A stretch of 8,788 bases of DNA from UBA2943 sp946534895 (GTDB lineage: Bacteria > Bacillota > Clostridia > Christensenellales > Aristaeellaceae): positions 1 to 8,788 of the forward strand of contig CAMNDE010000105.1 in the NCBI GenBank assembly GCA_946534895.1, in the 5' to 3' direction. A program made the translations under genes and the position numbers. Below, one piece after another: positions 1 through 6,195 of the stretch (positions are counted from its first letter, which is position 1; each line of letters opens with the position of its first letter). Below the pieces are notes generated by a model. That model saw only the letters and a program-made list of their open reading frames with translations. It had not been told where the DNA came from and did not search any database.

Positions 1-21
1 GCCAAAGACGCTGTCCTGCGT

Positions 22-1530
22 TTATTCTGTCTGACCGGGAAGAATGCAGCGGATCGGATGCGTCCGCGGAACCTCGATCATCTCATGACTGCTCAGTGTA
101 GAGAGAATCAGTTCCGACACCTCCGTCATGATCTCCTTTTCTCTGGGTGCTTCCTTCCACATGGGAAAATCTCCCGCTCCAGTCGCCCGGTAATCGCACA
201 TCACCAGTGAGAAGGAATCCGTATCCCGCATTTCCTGTCCCCTATACACCATATGCCGGACTCTGTGGCCAACTGGCTGATTCAGGTCCAGAACATAGTC
301 AAAGCCCCAGAAGAAATCATAATTGAAATGGGCTTCCTTGGGGTACAGGAAATGATCTGATATGCTCAGACCGCCATTTTCATCCACATGGAAATAGGTG
401 GCGCACTGTTCCAGTGCCTCCCTCACCTGCCGGCCTGTGACTCTGAGCACTTTCAGCGTATTGGCATACACATAGCTTGCCACAACATCCCGGACCGTCA
501 CGTCCTTCCGGAACCCGCGCACTTCATTGGGCAGTGCCGCGCAGGACAGGTCCGCGCCGCTTTCCTCCGCCTGCACCATATTGAAAAAGTCCGCGATTCC
601 GCTGCCATGCAGTGCCATTTCCATCCTGTCTCCGGGCAGCAGATCCCGGGAAAGATGCCCGATGGGTGAATCCAGCCAGACTTCCAGGTCATTCCGTACC
701 GCGCTCTCCGCTTCCGTCAGTGTCTGATCTTCCGGCGGGATACAGAGCTGCGAATGAATCGAGCCGTCATCCTCCACCACCAGGTGCACATAGTTTTTTG
801 CGTTGCAGTCGGTCTGCACAATGTGGGTTCCGCAGTAGGTCATATCCGCCATGCCCACATGCTGATGTCCTGTGAGCAGGATATCCACCGGAAGCTCCTC
901 ACAGATACGGCAGGCCAGGTTTTCGTCGGTGTCCGAGAGTACTTTCCCGGTTTTTACGTCCTTCTCAAGGCCGCCGTGATAGATGCCCACCAGAAGGTCA
1001 CAGCCCTCCTGCTGCAGTGCCTTCACGGCTTCCCGTGCCGCTTCCAGCGGGGATGTAAGCGAAAAATCCGTCAGGTTTTCAGGCTTTTCCCATACCCGGA
1101 TCCAGTCCGTGACAATCCCGAAAAGCCCGACCCGCAGACCGTTTTCCATCACCCGTACAGTCCACGGCCGGATGGGCAGCTCGCCCTTCCTGTCCTGCAC
1201 ATTGGCACAGAGGCACTGCGCGTTCAGGGTTTCCAGATGCCCGCTCAGCCATGCCCTGCCCCGGTTGAAGTCATGATTGCCGAGCGTCACATAGTCATAC
1301 TCCCGGTCATTCATGGCTTCAGCCACAAACGCAGGCTTGCCCTGGCCGTACAGATAAAAGGTCAGGGGCGAACCCTGAATGGTGTCGCCCCCGTCAATCA
1401 CCAGCGTATTCCCGTCTTTGGGAAAGCGCATCCCCAGAAGGCCCATGGGGGTCTTCCGGGTGGATGCGAAATTGGTGTTAAACAGATACCCATGGGTATC
1501 AGAAGTGAAATAGATGGTCAGTCTGCTCAT
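22..1530 (-). CDS. Cytosolic metallophosphoesterase, CpdB/5'-nucleotidase family
   Basis: A 502-residue protein predicted to hydrolyse phosphate esters such as nucleotides or 2',3'-cyclic nucleotides with a dinuclear metal centre. The N-terminal metallophosphatase domain (about 1-250) shows the full motif set: SDTHG (D11, H13), GGDT (D49), GNHD (N85-D87), YHGG (H185) and GHQH (H222, H224). The C-terminal 5'-nucleotidase domain (about 320-490) includes HGSGIADFFN and YRATGAGDFP; the latter resembles the YRAxGGGxFP motif of 2',3'-cyclic-nucleotide phosphodiesterases. Most relatives are exported, but no signal peptide or membrane segment is seen, so this one should act in the cytoplasm. The start at 1530 overlaps the phnE stop as ATGA, implying translational coupling; an in-frame ATG at 1644 would run deep into phnE and add residues foreign to the family. 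As last gene of the phn unit it probably processes the imported compound. The family call is secure; the substrate is not known. Confidence 0.88.
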   Translation of the reverse strand: MSRLTIYFTSDTHGYLFNTNFASTRKTPMGLLGMRFPKDGNTLVIDGGDTIQGSPLTFYLYGQGKPAFVAEAMNDREYDYVTLGNHDFNRGRAWLSGHLETLNAQCLCANVQDRKGELPIRPWTVRVMENGLRVGLFGIVTDWIRVWEKPENLTDFSLTSPLEAAREAVKALQQEGCDLLVGIYHGGLEKDVKTGKVLSDTDENLACRICEELPVDILLTGHQHVGMADMTYCGTHIVQTDCNAKNYVHLVVEDDGSIHSQLCIPPEDQTLTEAESAVRNDLEVWLDSPIGHLSRDLLPGDRMEMALHGSGIADFFNMVQAEESGADLSCAALPNEVRGFRKDVTVRDVVASYVYANTLKVLRVTGRQVREALEQCATYFHVDENGGLSISDHFLYPKEAHFNYDFFWGFDYVLDLNQPVGHRVRHMVYRGQEMRDTDSFSLVMCDYRATGAGDFPMWKEAPREKEIMTEVSELILSTLSSHEMIEVPRTHPIRCILPGQTE

Positions 1531-2426
1531 CCGCGTGCCAGCTTTCTGCGAACATTGGTGGAGAAGATTTCGATCACGATCATCAGCAGAATCATGCCGG
1601 TCAGATACGAACCCACCATGCTCCAGCGGCTGCTGGTGATGCACTGGATCAGGGCCGCACCGATGCCGCCAGCGCCGACAATACCCAGCGTGGTCGCATC
1701 CTTGACATTGATGTCAAAGCGGTAGATCACAGTGGAGATGAAGTTCGGGATGATCTGAGGCAGTATGCCGTAGCGCACCTTCTGGAAACCGCTGCATCCG
1801 GCCGCGTCCAGGCTCTCCAGAATCTTGGTGTCAATATCTTCAATGGCCGTGATATACATCTTGCAGATCATGCCGATGGAGCATATGGACTGGGTCACCA
1901 CGCCGCAGAAGGCGTTGGGACCGGTCACTCTTATCCACACCAGAGCCCATACCAGGGAAGGAATGGTACGGATCAGAAGAATGAAGATATTGAAGATGGC
2001 GGCCACCCACTTCGGCACAACCTTGTCACAGGCAAGAAAGCTGAAGGGAACGGCCAGCACGCCGCCGATCAGCGTGCCCAGAATGGCGATGGCCACGGTC
2101 TGCAGCAGCTGATACGGTACGCCTTCCGGCGTGATATTGATGTACGGCGCGACAATCCTGCCGGCCTCATCAAACGTGAAGAGAAGGGATGTATCCGGAT
2201 GGGTCAGACCGTTCCAGATGCCGATGGCCACCTCGGAGCCCTTGGCGGTGATGCCCTTGTATGCCACCGTGCTTCCGCTCCAGTTGATGAGCAGCACCAC
2301 GATCAGTGTGATGAATGTGTAGAGCGGCCACAGCTTCGGCCGGGTCAGGTAGGTGGTCAGAATATCATAGCGCGAGTCCCTCGGGAGGGCATCCTGCTTC
2401 ACAAAGGATTGATCATTTTTCTGCAT
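1527..2426 (-). CDS. phnE: Phosphonate/phosphate-ester ABC transporter permease (second PhnE)
   Basis: A 299-residue inner-membrane permease of the PhnE family, paired with the upstream PhnE to form the transport channel. One membrane segment lies near 34-50 and a cluster of segments follows from about 107 to 290 (binding-protein-dependent permease domain). The cytoplasmic coupling loop that contacts the ATPase is visible as E204-SLDAAG-(10 residues)-ILP near 221-223. The family hallmark FDINVKDATTLGIVGAGGIG lies at 237-256. The start is supported by a very strong ribosome binding site, AAGGAGGGG, 4-5 bases upstream, which overlaps the TAA stop of the preceding permease. The stop overlaps the start of the phosphoesterase gene (ATGA). 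The region between the first membrane segment and the core is about 55 residues and may be an extracytoplasmic loop. The family call is secure; the exact ligand is unknown. Confidence 0.92.
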   Translation of the reverse strand: MQKNDQSFVKQDALPRDSRYDILTTYLTRPKLWPLYTFITLIVVLLINWSGSTVAYKGITAKGSEVAIGIWNGLTHPDTSLLFTFDEAGRIVAPYINITPEGVPYQLLQTVAIAILGTLIGGVLAVPFSFLACDKVVPKWVAAIFNIFILLIRTIPSLVWALVWIRVTGPNAFCGVVTQSICSIGMICKMYITAIEDIDTKILESLDAAGCSGFQKVRYGILPQIIPNFISTVIYRFDINVKDATTLGIVGAGGIGAALIQCITSSRWSMVGSYLTGMILLMIVIEIFSTNVRRKLARG

Positions 2427-2437
2427 ACTGCCCCTCC

Positions 2438-3379
2438 TTAACTCAGTTTCTTGCGCAGGTACTGGCTGAGCTGTTCAATGACGACAACCACCACAAACAG
2501 CGCAAGCAGCACCATGCCCAGTCCACGATAATCGCGCCAGCCGATGCGCTCGTCCATCAGCAGGCCGAGACCGCCGGCACCCACGTATCCCAGAATGGCT
2601 GCAGCACGGATATTCATTTCCAGGGCATACAGACAGTAGCTCAGATAGGTGGGCAGAATCTGGGGCATGCAGGCGGACCAGAATGACTGGAACTTGTTGG
2701 AGCCGAAGGATTCCATGGCCTCAAACGCGCCCATGTCAATGGTCTCAATGCTCTCATACATCATCTTGGACACAACGCCGAAGGTGAACACCGTAATGGC
2801 CACTGTACCGGCAAAGGTGCCCAGACCGAAGATCAGGGCGGCAAACTTGGCGATGACCAGGGTCGGCAGCGTACGGATCACCATCAGGAGAATGCGCTGC
2901 GCCCAGACCACCACGCCGCTGTGATTGATGTTGGTGGATGCAATGACGGATACCGGAAGCGCCAGGGTGGCACCGATGATGGAACCCAGGATCGACATCT
3001 TGATCGTATCCCACAGCGGACTCCAGACTTTGGGCAGATATGCGGGATCCGGCTGGAAAATCTGAGCCAGAATGACGAAGAACTGGTGTCCGCGCCGCAT
3101 GATGATCCCGAAGTCAAAGCCGGTCATGACCGCGCTTGCCGCGATCACGTCCACCACCACCATGACAATCAGGAACAGTCGGGAACCGGGCTGCACAATG
3201 GTTTTCCCGTTGGTAAGCTTAATGGTTTTCCTGCGCAGTCCCCACACGGCGGCCAATACCGTCAGCGCACAGAGCACGATGGTCAGAACCCCGCTGGTGG
3301 CAAGCACGGCGCAGAGAACGCCCACCGCCGTGAGGGCAGCCAGGAAAACAATGGTTTTCCCTATGCTTTGTTCTTTCAT
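2438..3379 (-). CDS. phnE: Phosphonate/phosphate-ester ABC transporter permease (first PhnE)
   Basis: A 313-residue PhnE-type permease. It differs from its neighbour in having a long N-terminal part of about 120 residues with three hydrophobic segments (about 8-27, 30-47, 67-86) separated by a basic stretch near RRKTIK. The permease core follows from about 122. The EAA-type coupling loop reads E220-AMESFG-(14 residues)-ILP (to 243), and the family hallmark EMNIRAAAILGYVGAGGLG lies at 254-272. The protein ends in a basic tail (LRKKLS). The ATG is preceded by GGAGGTGG with good spacing, and the gap to phnC is only 12 bases. It would pair with the downstream PhnE as a heterodimer, since the two proteins share motifs but little else by eye. 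Family assignment is secure; the role of the extra N-terminal segments is unknown. Confidence 0.92.
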   Translation of the reverse strand: MKEQSIGKTIVFLAALTAVGVLCAVLATSGVLTIVLCALTVLAAVWGLRRKTIKLTNGKTIVQPGSRLFLIVMVVVDVIAASAVMTGFDFGIIMRRGHQFFVILAQIFQPDPAYLPKVWSPLWDTIKMSILGSIIGATLALPVSVIASTNINHSGVVVWAQRILLMVIRTLPTLVIAKFAALIFGLGTFAGTVAITVFTFGVVSKMMYESIETIDMGAFEAMESFGSNKFQSFWSACMPQILPTYLSYCLYALEMNIRAAAILGYVGAGGLGLLMDERIGWRDYRGLGMVLLALFVVVVVIEQLSQYLRKKLS

Positions 3380-3391
3380 GGTCCACCTCCG

Positions 3392-4150
3392 TCAGGTTCC
3401 GGCCGTGGGAACGGTGGCGCCATTATAAATCTCGTCCAGGATTTCCTGGGTCACATCCGTGGTGGGTCCGTCATAGACGATCTTGCCGGCCCGGATGCCG
3501 ATCACCCGGGAGCAGTAGGCAAGGGCCAGGTCCACATGGTGGATGTTGATCAGTACCGTGATGTTCATTTCCTGATTGATGCGCTTGAAGTCCGCCATCA
3601 CCTGATGCGCGGTGACCGGGTCCAGTGCGGCCACGGGCTCATCCGCCAGAATGATGCTCGGATTCTGGTTCAGGGTTCTGGCCAGGGACACGCGCTGCTG
3701 CTGACCGCCGGAAAGCTGGTCGCAGCGATTGTATGCCTTGTCCAGAATGCCCACCTTGTCCAGGGCTTCCAGTGCCTGAATCTTCTGCTTTTCCGAGAAC
3801 AGGCCCAGGAGCACACGCCAGAAGGGCATATCCGGCACCATGGAGGTCAGCACGTTCCGGATGGCCGTCGCCCTGGTGACAAGATTGTAGGACTGGAAAA
3901 TCATGCCGATCTTGCGGCGGTAGCGGCGCATGGCTTTTCCCGAGAGGCTCATGACATCCGTGCCGTCCACAATCAGTTTTCCGCTGGTCACATCGATCAT
4001 CCGGTTGATGGTCCGGATCAGTGTGGACTTGCCGGCGCCGGAAAGTCCGATAATGGCCACAAACTCACCCTGATCAATGGTCAGGTTGACGTCATCCAGG
4101 CCTTTGGTACCACTGGGATACAGCTTATCCACATGCTGAAACTCGATCAA
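3392..4150 (-). CDS. phnC: Phosphonate/phosphate-ester ABC transporter ATP-binding protein PhnC
   Basis: A 252-residue ATPase that powers the PhnD-PhnE importer at the cytoplasmic face of the membrane. All ABC motifs are present: Walker A GLSGAGKST (35-43), Q-loop Q86, signature LSGGQQQR (146-153), Walker B IILADEP (166-172), D-loop ALD (175-177) and switch histidine H204 in NIHHVDLAL. The start chosen is TTG at 4150, giving MIEFQHVDKLYPSGTKGLDD, which matches the usual PhnC N-terminus and has AAGGGGAAGG just upstream. An in-frame ATG at 4207 would add 19 charged, unconserved residues, has no spaced ribosome binding site, and falls in the loop of a strong hairpin. The gene follows phnD after a 113-base gap filled with two hairpins and is followed 12 bases later by phnE. 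The non-ATG start may further lower output relative to phnD. Confidence 0.93.
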   Translation of the reverse strand: MIEFQHVDKLYPSGTKGLDDVNLTIDQGEFVAIIGLSGAGKSTLIRTINRMIDVTSGKLIVDGTDVMSLSGKAMRRYRRKIGMIFQSYNLVTRATAIRNVLTSMVPDMPFWRVLLGLFSEKQKIQALEALDKVGILDKAYNRCDQLSGGQQQRVSLARTLNQNPSIILADEPVAALDPVTAHQVMADFKRINQEMNITVLINIHHVDLALAYCSRVIGIRAGKIVYDGPTTDVTQEILDEIYNGATVPTAGT

Positions 4151-4181
4151 GATACCTTCCCCTTCCCTATTTGGCTTCTCC

Positions 4182-4220
4182 TCTTTCCTGAAGGCTGCCG
4201 GCGGCATCCTTAAGGAAAGA
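4182..4220 (-). ncRNA. Second intercistronic hairpin upstream of phnC
   Basis: In the minus-strand transcript this 39-base stretch can fold into a stem of 13 pairs with a single mismatch (arms TCTTTCCTTAAGG and CCTTCAGGAAAGA). The 13-base apical region can add four more pairs (TGCC/GGCA). It directly abuts the palindromic hairpin at 4221-4250 and lies about 31 bases before the phnC TTG start. It is a likely mRNA processing or stability element, or a structure tuning translation of phnC. The stem is read directly from the sequence; the function is inferred. Confidence 0.6.
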
Positions 4221-4250
4221 AGAGCCTGGACCGGATCCGGTCCAGGCTCT
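4221..4250 (-). terminator. Perfect 30-bp palindrome after phnD: leaky terminator or 3'-end stabiliser
   Basis: Two 15-base arms (AGAGCCTGGACCGGA and its exact complement) form a perfect palindrome 13 bases after the phnD stop. On the minus strand it is followed by TCTTTCCTT, a pyrimidine-rich but interrupted U-tract, so termination would be partial at best. This placement after the binding-protein gene fits the well-known pattern in ABC importer operons in which a hairpin protects the upstream message and lowers downstream expression. The hairpin is directly visible; its strength as a terminator is inferred. Confidence 0.7.
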
Positions 4251-4263
4251 GGACACTGACGGA

Positions 4264-5322
4264 TTACTGCACAGCAGCCAGGGCGGCGCGAGCGCCGTCA
4301 TAATCACTGTCACTGGCAATGGCATATCCGGTATGGCTGTACACGGAGAAAATGGCCTTGCCTTCGTCGGTGTTGATGATGTTGATCAGAGCGGTCTGCA
4401 GAGCCTTGATGAACTCAGGATTGTACACAGCGGGATTGGCGGTGGTCACGGCAACGGTATCATTGTAGATGCCCTGGGTGACGCCGATGACGTTCATCTC
4501 GTTCCAGATGCTGTCTTCGCGGCCCATGCCCTGCTTGCCGGTCTCGTCCTTCTGGTCCACAGGCAGGTTCCAGGCGATCTCATAGTCGCGGCGGCCGTCG
4601 GCATAGCACAGCACGATGTCCACCTGCTCGGCAGCAGCCTGTGCGAAAGCATCGCCGTAACCCAGCTGGATTACCTGGCCGCCGTCATTCTGAATGTCAG
4701 TGATCTTTTTGCCGTCATAGTGCTCCATCAGCCACATGGTGGGATAGATGTAGCCGGCAGAAGAAGAGGTGGCAGCCACAGCCCAGGTCGCCTTGCTCAA
4801 GTCTTCCCAGGTCAGCTCTTCGCCGTTGTTCACTTTCTCAGCCAGCTTCTTGCCGTACTCGGAAGGAGTGGCATAGATCAGGGAACGATAGAAGGTCACC
4901 TGTTTGTCGGTGGGCAGGGTCTTGTTGGCGTCGCCGTTCCAGGTGCGGGGATCTTCGCTGTCATTGCTCAGACCTGCACGGGTGGCGGTCAGGATCACGT
5001 CCACTTCCTTCTGGGCGCTGTAGATGGCGTAGGTGCCGCCGGGCAGCCAACCCACATCGATCGCGCCGGCAGCCATGGCTTCGCCGGTGGCATTGTAGTT
5101 GGTGCCGACAGTGATATCCACTTCGCCGATGTCATAACCCAGTTTGGCCATTTCAGCCTTCACCAGTTCAGGCAGGTTCGCGGTGCCGGTGATGATAACG
5201 TCAGCATCCTTGCTGGGAACAAATTCGAAGGTCAGCTTGTCCATTTTGATGTTGTCCGCCATGGCGCTTACGCAGCCCAGAACCATGACAGCAGCAAGAA
5301 GAAGAGCAGCCAGTTTCTTCAT
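4264..5322 (-). CDS. phnD: Phosphonate/phosphate-ester ABC transporter substrate-binding protein PhnD
   Basis: A 352-residue extracytoplasmic binding protein of the PhnD family. Residues 1-22 form a signal peptide ending AMA-D; Cys17 in VLGC is close to a lipobox but has Leu at the -2 position, so lipoprotein anchoring is uncertain and the mature form could be soluble. The mature part begins the family fold with LTFEFVPSKDADVI (30-43), and TSSSAGYIYP (185-194) corresponds to the loop whose Ser/Thr hydroxyls bind the phosphonate or phosphate oxygens in characterised PhnD proteins. GYGDAFAQAA (221-230) and VDIVLCYADGRRDYE (234-248) continue the second lobe. The ribosome binding site GGGAGG sits about 10 bases before the ATG. 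It is the first gene after a strong promoter and is followed by two hairpins, consistent with high expression relative to the membrane components. The family call is secure; the actual ligand (phosphonate, phosphite, phosphate or organophosphate) cannot be read from the sequence. Confidence 0.92.
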   Translation of the reverse strand: MKKLAALLLAAVMVLGCVSAMADNIKMDKLTFEFVPSKDADVIITGTANLPELVKAEMAKLGYDIGEVDITVGTNYNATGEAMAAGAIDVGWLPGGTYAIYSAQKEVDVILTATRAGLSNDSEDPRTWNGDANKTLPTDKQVTFYRSLIYATPSEYGKKLAEKVNNGEELTWEDLSKATWAVAATSSSAGYIYPTMWLMEHYDGKKITDIQNDGGQVIQLGYGDAFAQAAAEQVDIVLCYADGRRDYEIAWNLPVDQKDETGKQGMGREDSIWNEMNVIGVTQGIYNDTVAVTTANPAVYNPEFIKALQTALINIINTDEGKAIFSVYSHTGYAIASDSDYDGARAALAAVQ

Positions 5323-5349
5323 GAAAAATAGCCTCCCAAAAAAGATTTC

Positions 5350-5362
5350 GGATCAGTGATCC
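5350..5362. promoter_or_regulatory. Palindrome at the predicted phnD transcription start
   Basis: GGATCA-G-TGATCC is a perfect inverted repeat around one central base. It lies immediately downstream of the phnD -10 box, covering roughly +1 to +13 of the predicted transcript. It could be an operator that blocks initiation or a short 5' stem. No specific regulator can be assigned; the adjacent TetR protein is a possible binder. Confidence 0.4.
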
Positions 5363-5369
5363 ATCGGGA

Positions 5370-5398
5370 AGTATACATGAAGTATGCAGGGATTTCAA
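5370..5398 (-). promoter_or_regulatory. Sigma-A-type promoter of the phnD operon
   Basis: On the minus strand TTGAAA (5398-5393) is separated by exactly 17 bases from TATACT (5375-5370), each close to the housekeeping consensus. The predicted start near 5363 gives a leader of about 40 bases before the phnD ATG, including its GGGAGG site. The -10 box lies in the second copy of an 11-base-period direct repeat (GCATACTTC, GTATACTTC), which may be a regulator site. Confidence 0.75.
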
Positions 5399-5399
5399 G

Positions 5400-5442
5400 A
5401 AAAAACCGAACGAAAGTTTGTCTTCTGTTTCATTCCTTCGTT
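5400..5442 (-). terminator. Possible weak terminator of tetR
   Basis: Directly after the tetR stop, the minus strand has AACGAAGG and CTTTCGTT arms (8 pairs, one of them G-U) around an 18-base loop, then CGG and six T residues at 5405-5400. The loop is large and the stem AT-rich, so it may act poorly. It would separate tetR from the phn promoter, whose -35 box begins two bases beyond the T-run. Confidence 0.35.
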
Positions 5443-5443
5443 G

Positions 5444-6016
5444 TTATGCTTCTTCGGCGAAATACCCCAGGACACCGGCAAGCCCGGAAGACCGCAGACT
5501 GCTGGAAAGGGTATAGGCCATCTCCATATCCGCCGTCAGTCCGTGCTCCATCCACCAGTACACCACCGCCCTCACGCATCCGCCGTAAATGGCCGAAAAC
5601 AGCCCCATGGCATCTTTCTGCTTGCCATCCGACACGTGCACAGTGCTCTTCAGCAGATCGCCGAGCATATCGCTCAACACCTCTTCCGCCCCAAAACCGG
5701 CCTGAATCACAGCCCGGATCAGGGACTTTCTGCCGGTCATTCTCTGCATGCCCCGCCTGTATTCCTCCAGGGAGCACGGATAAAGAAGATAACGCACGAG
5801 CATGGGCAGCGCCTTTCCCAGCTGGGTCCGCCAGGTTTCCTGCAGCAGCTCGTCCAGGGAGCCATAGAAATAGTAGAAGGTCGTCCTGCGGATCTTTGCC
5901 TTCCCCGCGATCTCCGTCACGGTGATCTGGTCATACGTTTTTTCCTCCAGGCAGTCCAGGAGCGTTTCCTGCAGTCTTGCCACCGTTTTTTCCGAGTCAT
6001 GAAGCCGTCTGTCCAT
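5444..6016 (-). CDS. TetR/AcrR-family transcriptional regulator
   Basis: A 190-residue TetR-type repressor. The DNA-binding part covers about 8-55, with the helix-turn-helix ITVTEIAGKAKIRRTTFYYF (31-50) followed by YGSLDELL, the usual hinge into the core. The C-terminal ligand and dimerisation part (about 65-185) includes VVYWWMEHGL (151-160), a pattern common in Firmicute DhaS-like TetR regulators. The start at 6016 is chosen because GGGGAGG lies five bases upstream; an in-frame ATG at 6076 overlaps the -10 box TATAAT of the gene's own promoter and cannot be transcribed from it. It is divergent from the FMN-binding protein gene and lies upstream of, and co-directional with, the phn operon, so either or both could be its targets. 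An inverted repeat in its leader suggests autoregulation. The inducer is unknown. Confidence 0.88.
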   Translation of the reverse strand: MDRRLHDSEKTVARLQETLLDCLEEKTYDQITVTEIAGKAKIRRTTFYYFYGSLDELLQETWRTQLGKALPMLVRYLLYPCSLEEYRRGMQRMTGRKSLIRAVIQAGFGAEEVLSDMLGDLLKSTVHVSDGKQKDAMGLFSAIYGGCVRAVVYWWMEHGLTADMEMAYTLSSSLRSSGLAGVLGYFAEEA

Positions 6017-6028
6017 ATGCGCCTCCCC

Positions 6029-6053
6029 GCCTGTGCCGGAAGCCGACACAGGC
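6029..6053. promoter_or_regulatory. Inverted repeat in the tetR leader
   Basis: GCCTGTG-C-CGG, a three-base centre (AAG), then CCG-A-CACAGGC form a 25-base dyad with ten pairs and a single mismatch. It lies just upstream of the tetR ribosome binding site and downstream of the predicted transcription start near 6068. Size and position suit a TetR-family autoregulatory operator. In RNA it would be a stable hairpin that could influence translation. Confidence 0.5.
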
Positions 6054-6074
6054 ACATCGAAATAGGGTACGTGC

Positions 6075-6103
6075 ATTATATCAGGCTCTCAGAAATTAGT
6101 CGA
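6075..6103 (-). promoter_or_regulatory. Promoter of tetR
   Basis: On the minus strand TCGACT (6103-6098) is followed after exactly 17 bases by a perfect TATAAT (6080-6075). The predicted start is near 6068, giving a leader of about 50 bases. It faces away from the FMN-binding protein promoter, whose -35 box begins about 20 bp beyond. Confidence 0.65.
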
Positions 6104-6123
6104 CACTACTCTCAGGTTTGTCC

Positions 6124-6152
6124 TTATGAGTGCACTCCCTTCCTGATATACT
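6124..6152 (+). promoter_or_regulatory. Promoter of the FMN-binding protein gene with internal palindrome
   Basis: TTATGA (6124-6129) and TATACT (6147-6152) are 17 bases apart; the -35 box is weak, so an activator or other control is plausible. The perfect palindrome GAGTGCACTC (6128-6137) covers the edge of the -35 box and the spacer, a typical repressor position. The transcript would start near 6159, where TGCCT and AGGCA (6158-6173) can form a small 5' hairpin before the AAAGGAGGT ribosome binding site. Confidence 0.5.
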
Positions 6153-6195
6153 CTCCATGCCTATCTACAGGCAACTATAAAGGAGGTAATGTCAT

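Noticed and set aside
1..21. Possible terminator after the phosphoesterase gene
   Set aside because: Only a four-pair ACGC/GCGT stem with a short CTTT tail is visible on the minus strand before the window ends; too weak to call.
1531..1644. Extended N-terminus for the phosphoesterase starting at 1644
   Set aside because: It would overlap phnE by over 100 bases and add residues unlike the family; the ATGA start at 1530 gives the expected beginning of the metallophosphatase domain.
754..1725. Open frame of 323 codons on the plus strand
   Set aside because: Antisense to the metallophosphoesterase catalytic domain and the end of phnE; composition is not protein-like.
2921..4213. Long open frame of 430 codons on the plus strand
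   Set aside because: It lies opposite phnC and phnE, whose products have full family motifs, has no known motif itself and is rich in Gly, His and Asp as expected for an antisense shadow of GC-rich coding DNA.
4333..5331. Open frame of 332 codons on the plus strand
   Set aside because: Antisense to phnD across its whole length; no ribosome binding site or motif, and phnD itself is unambiguous.
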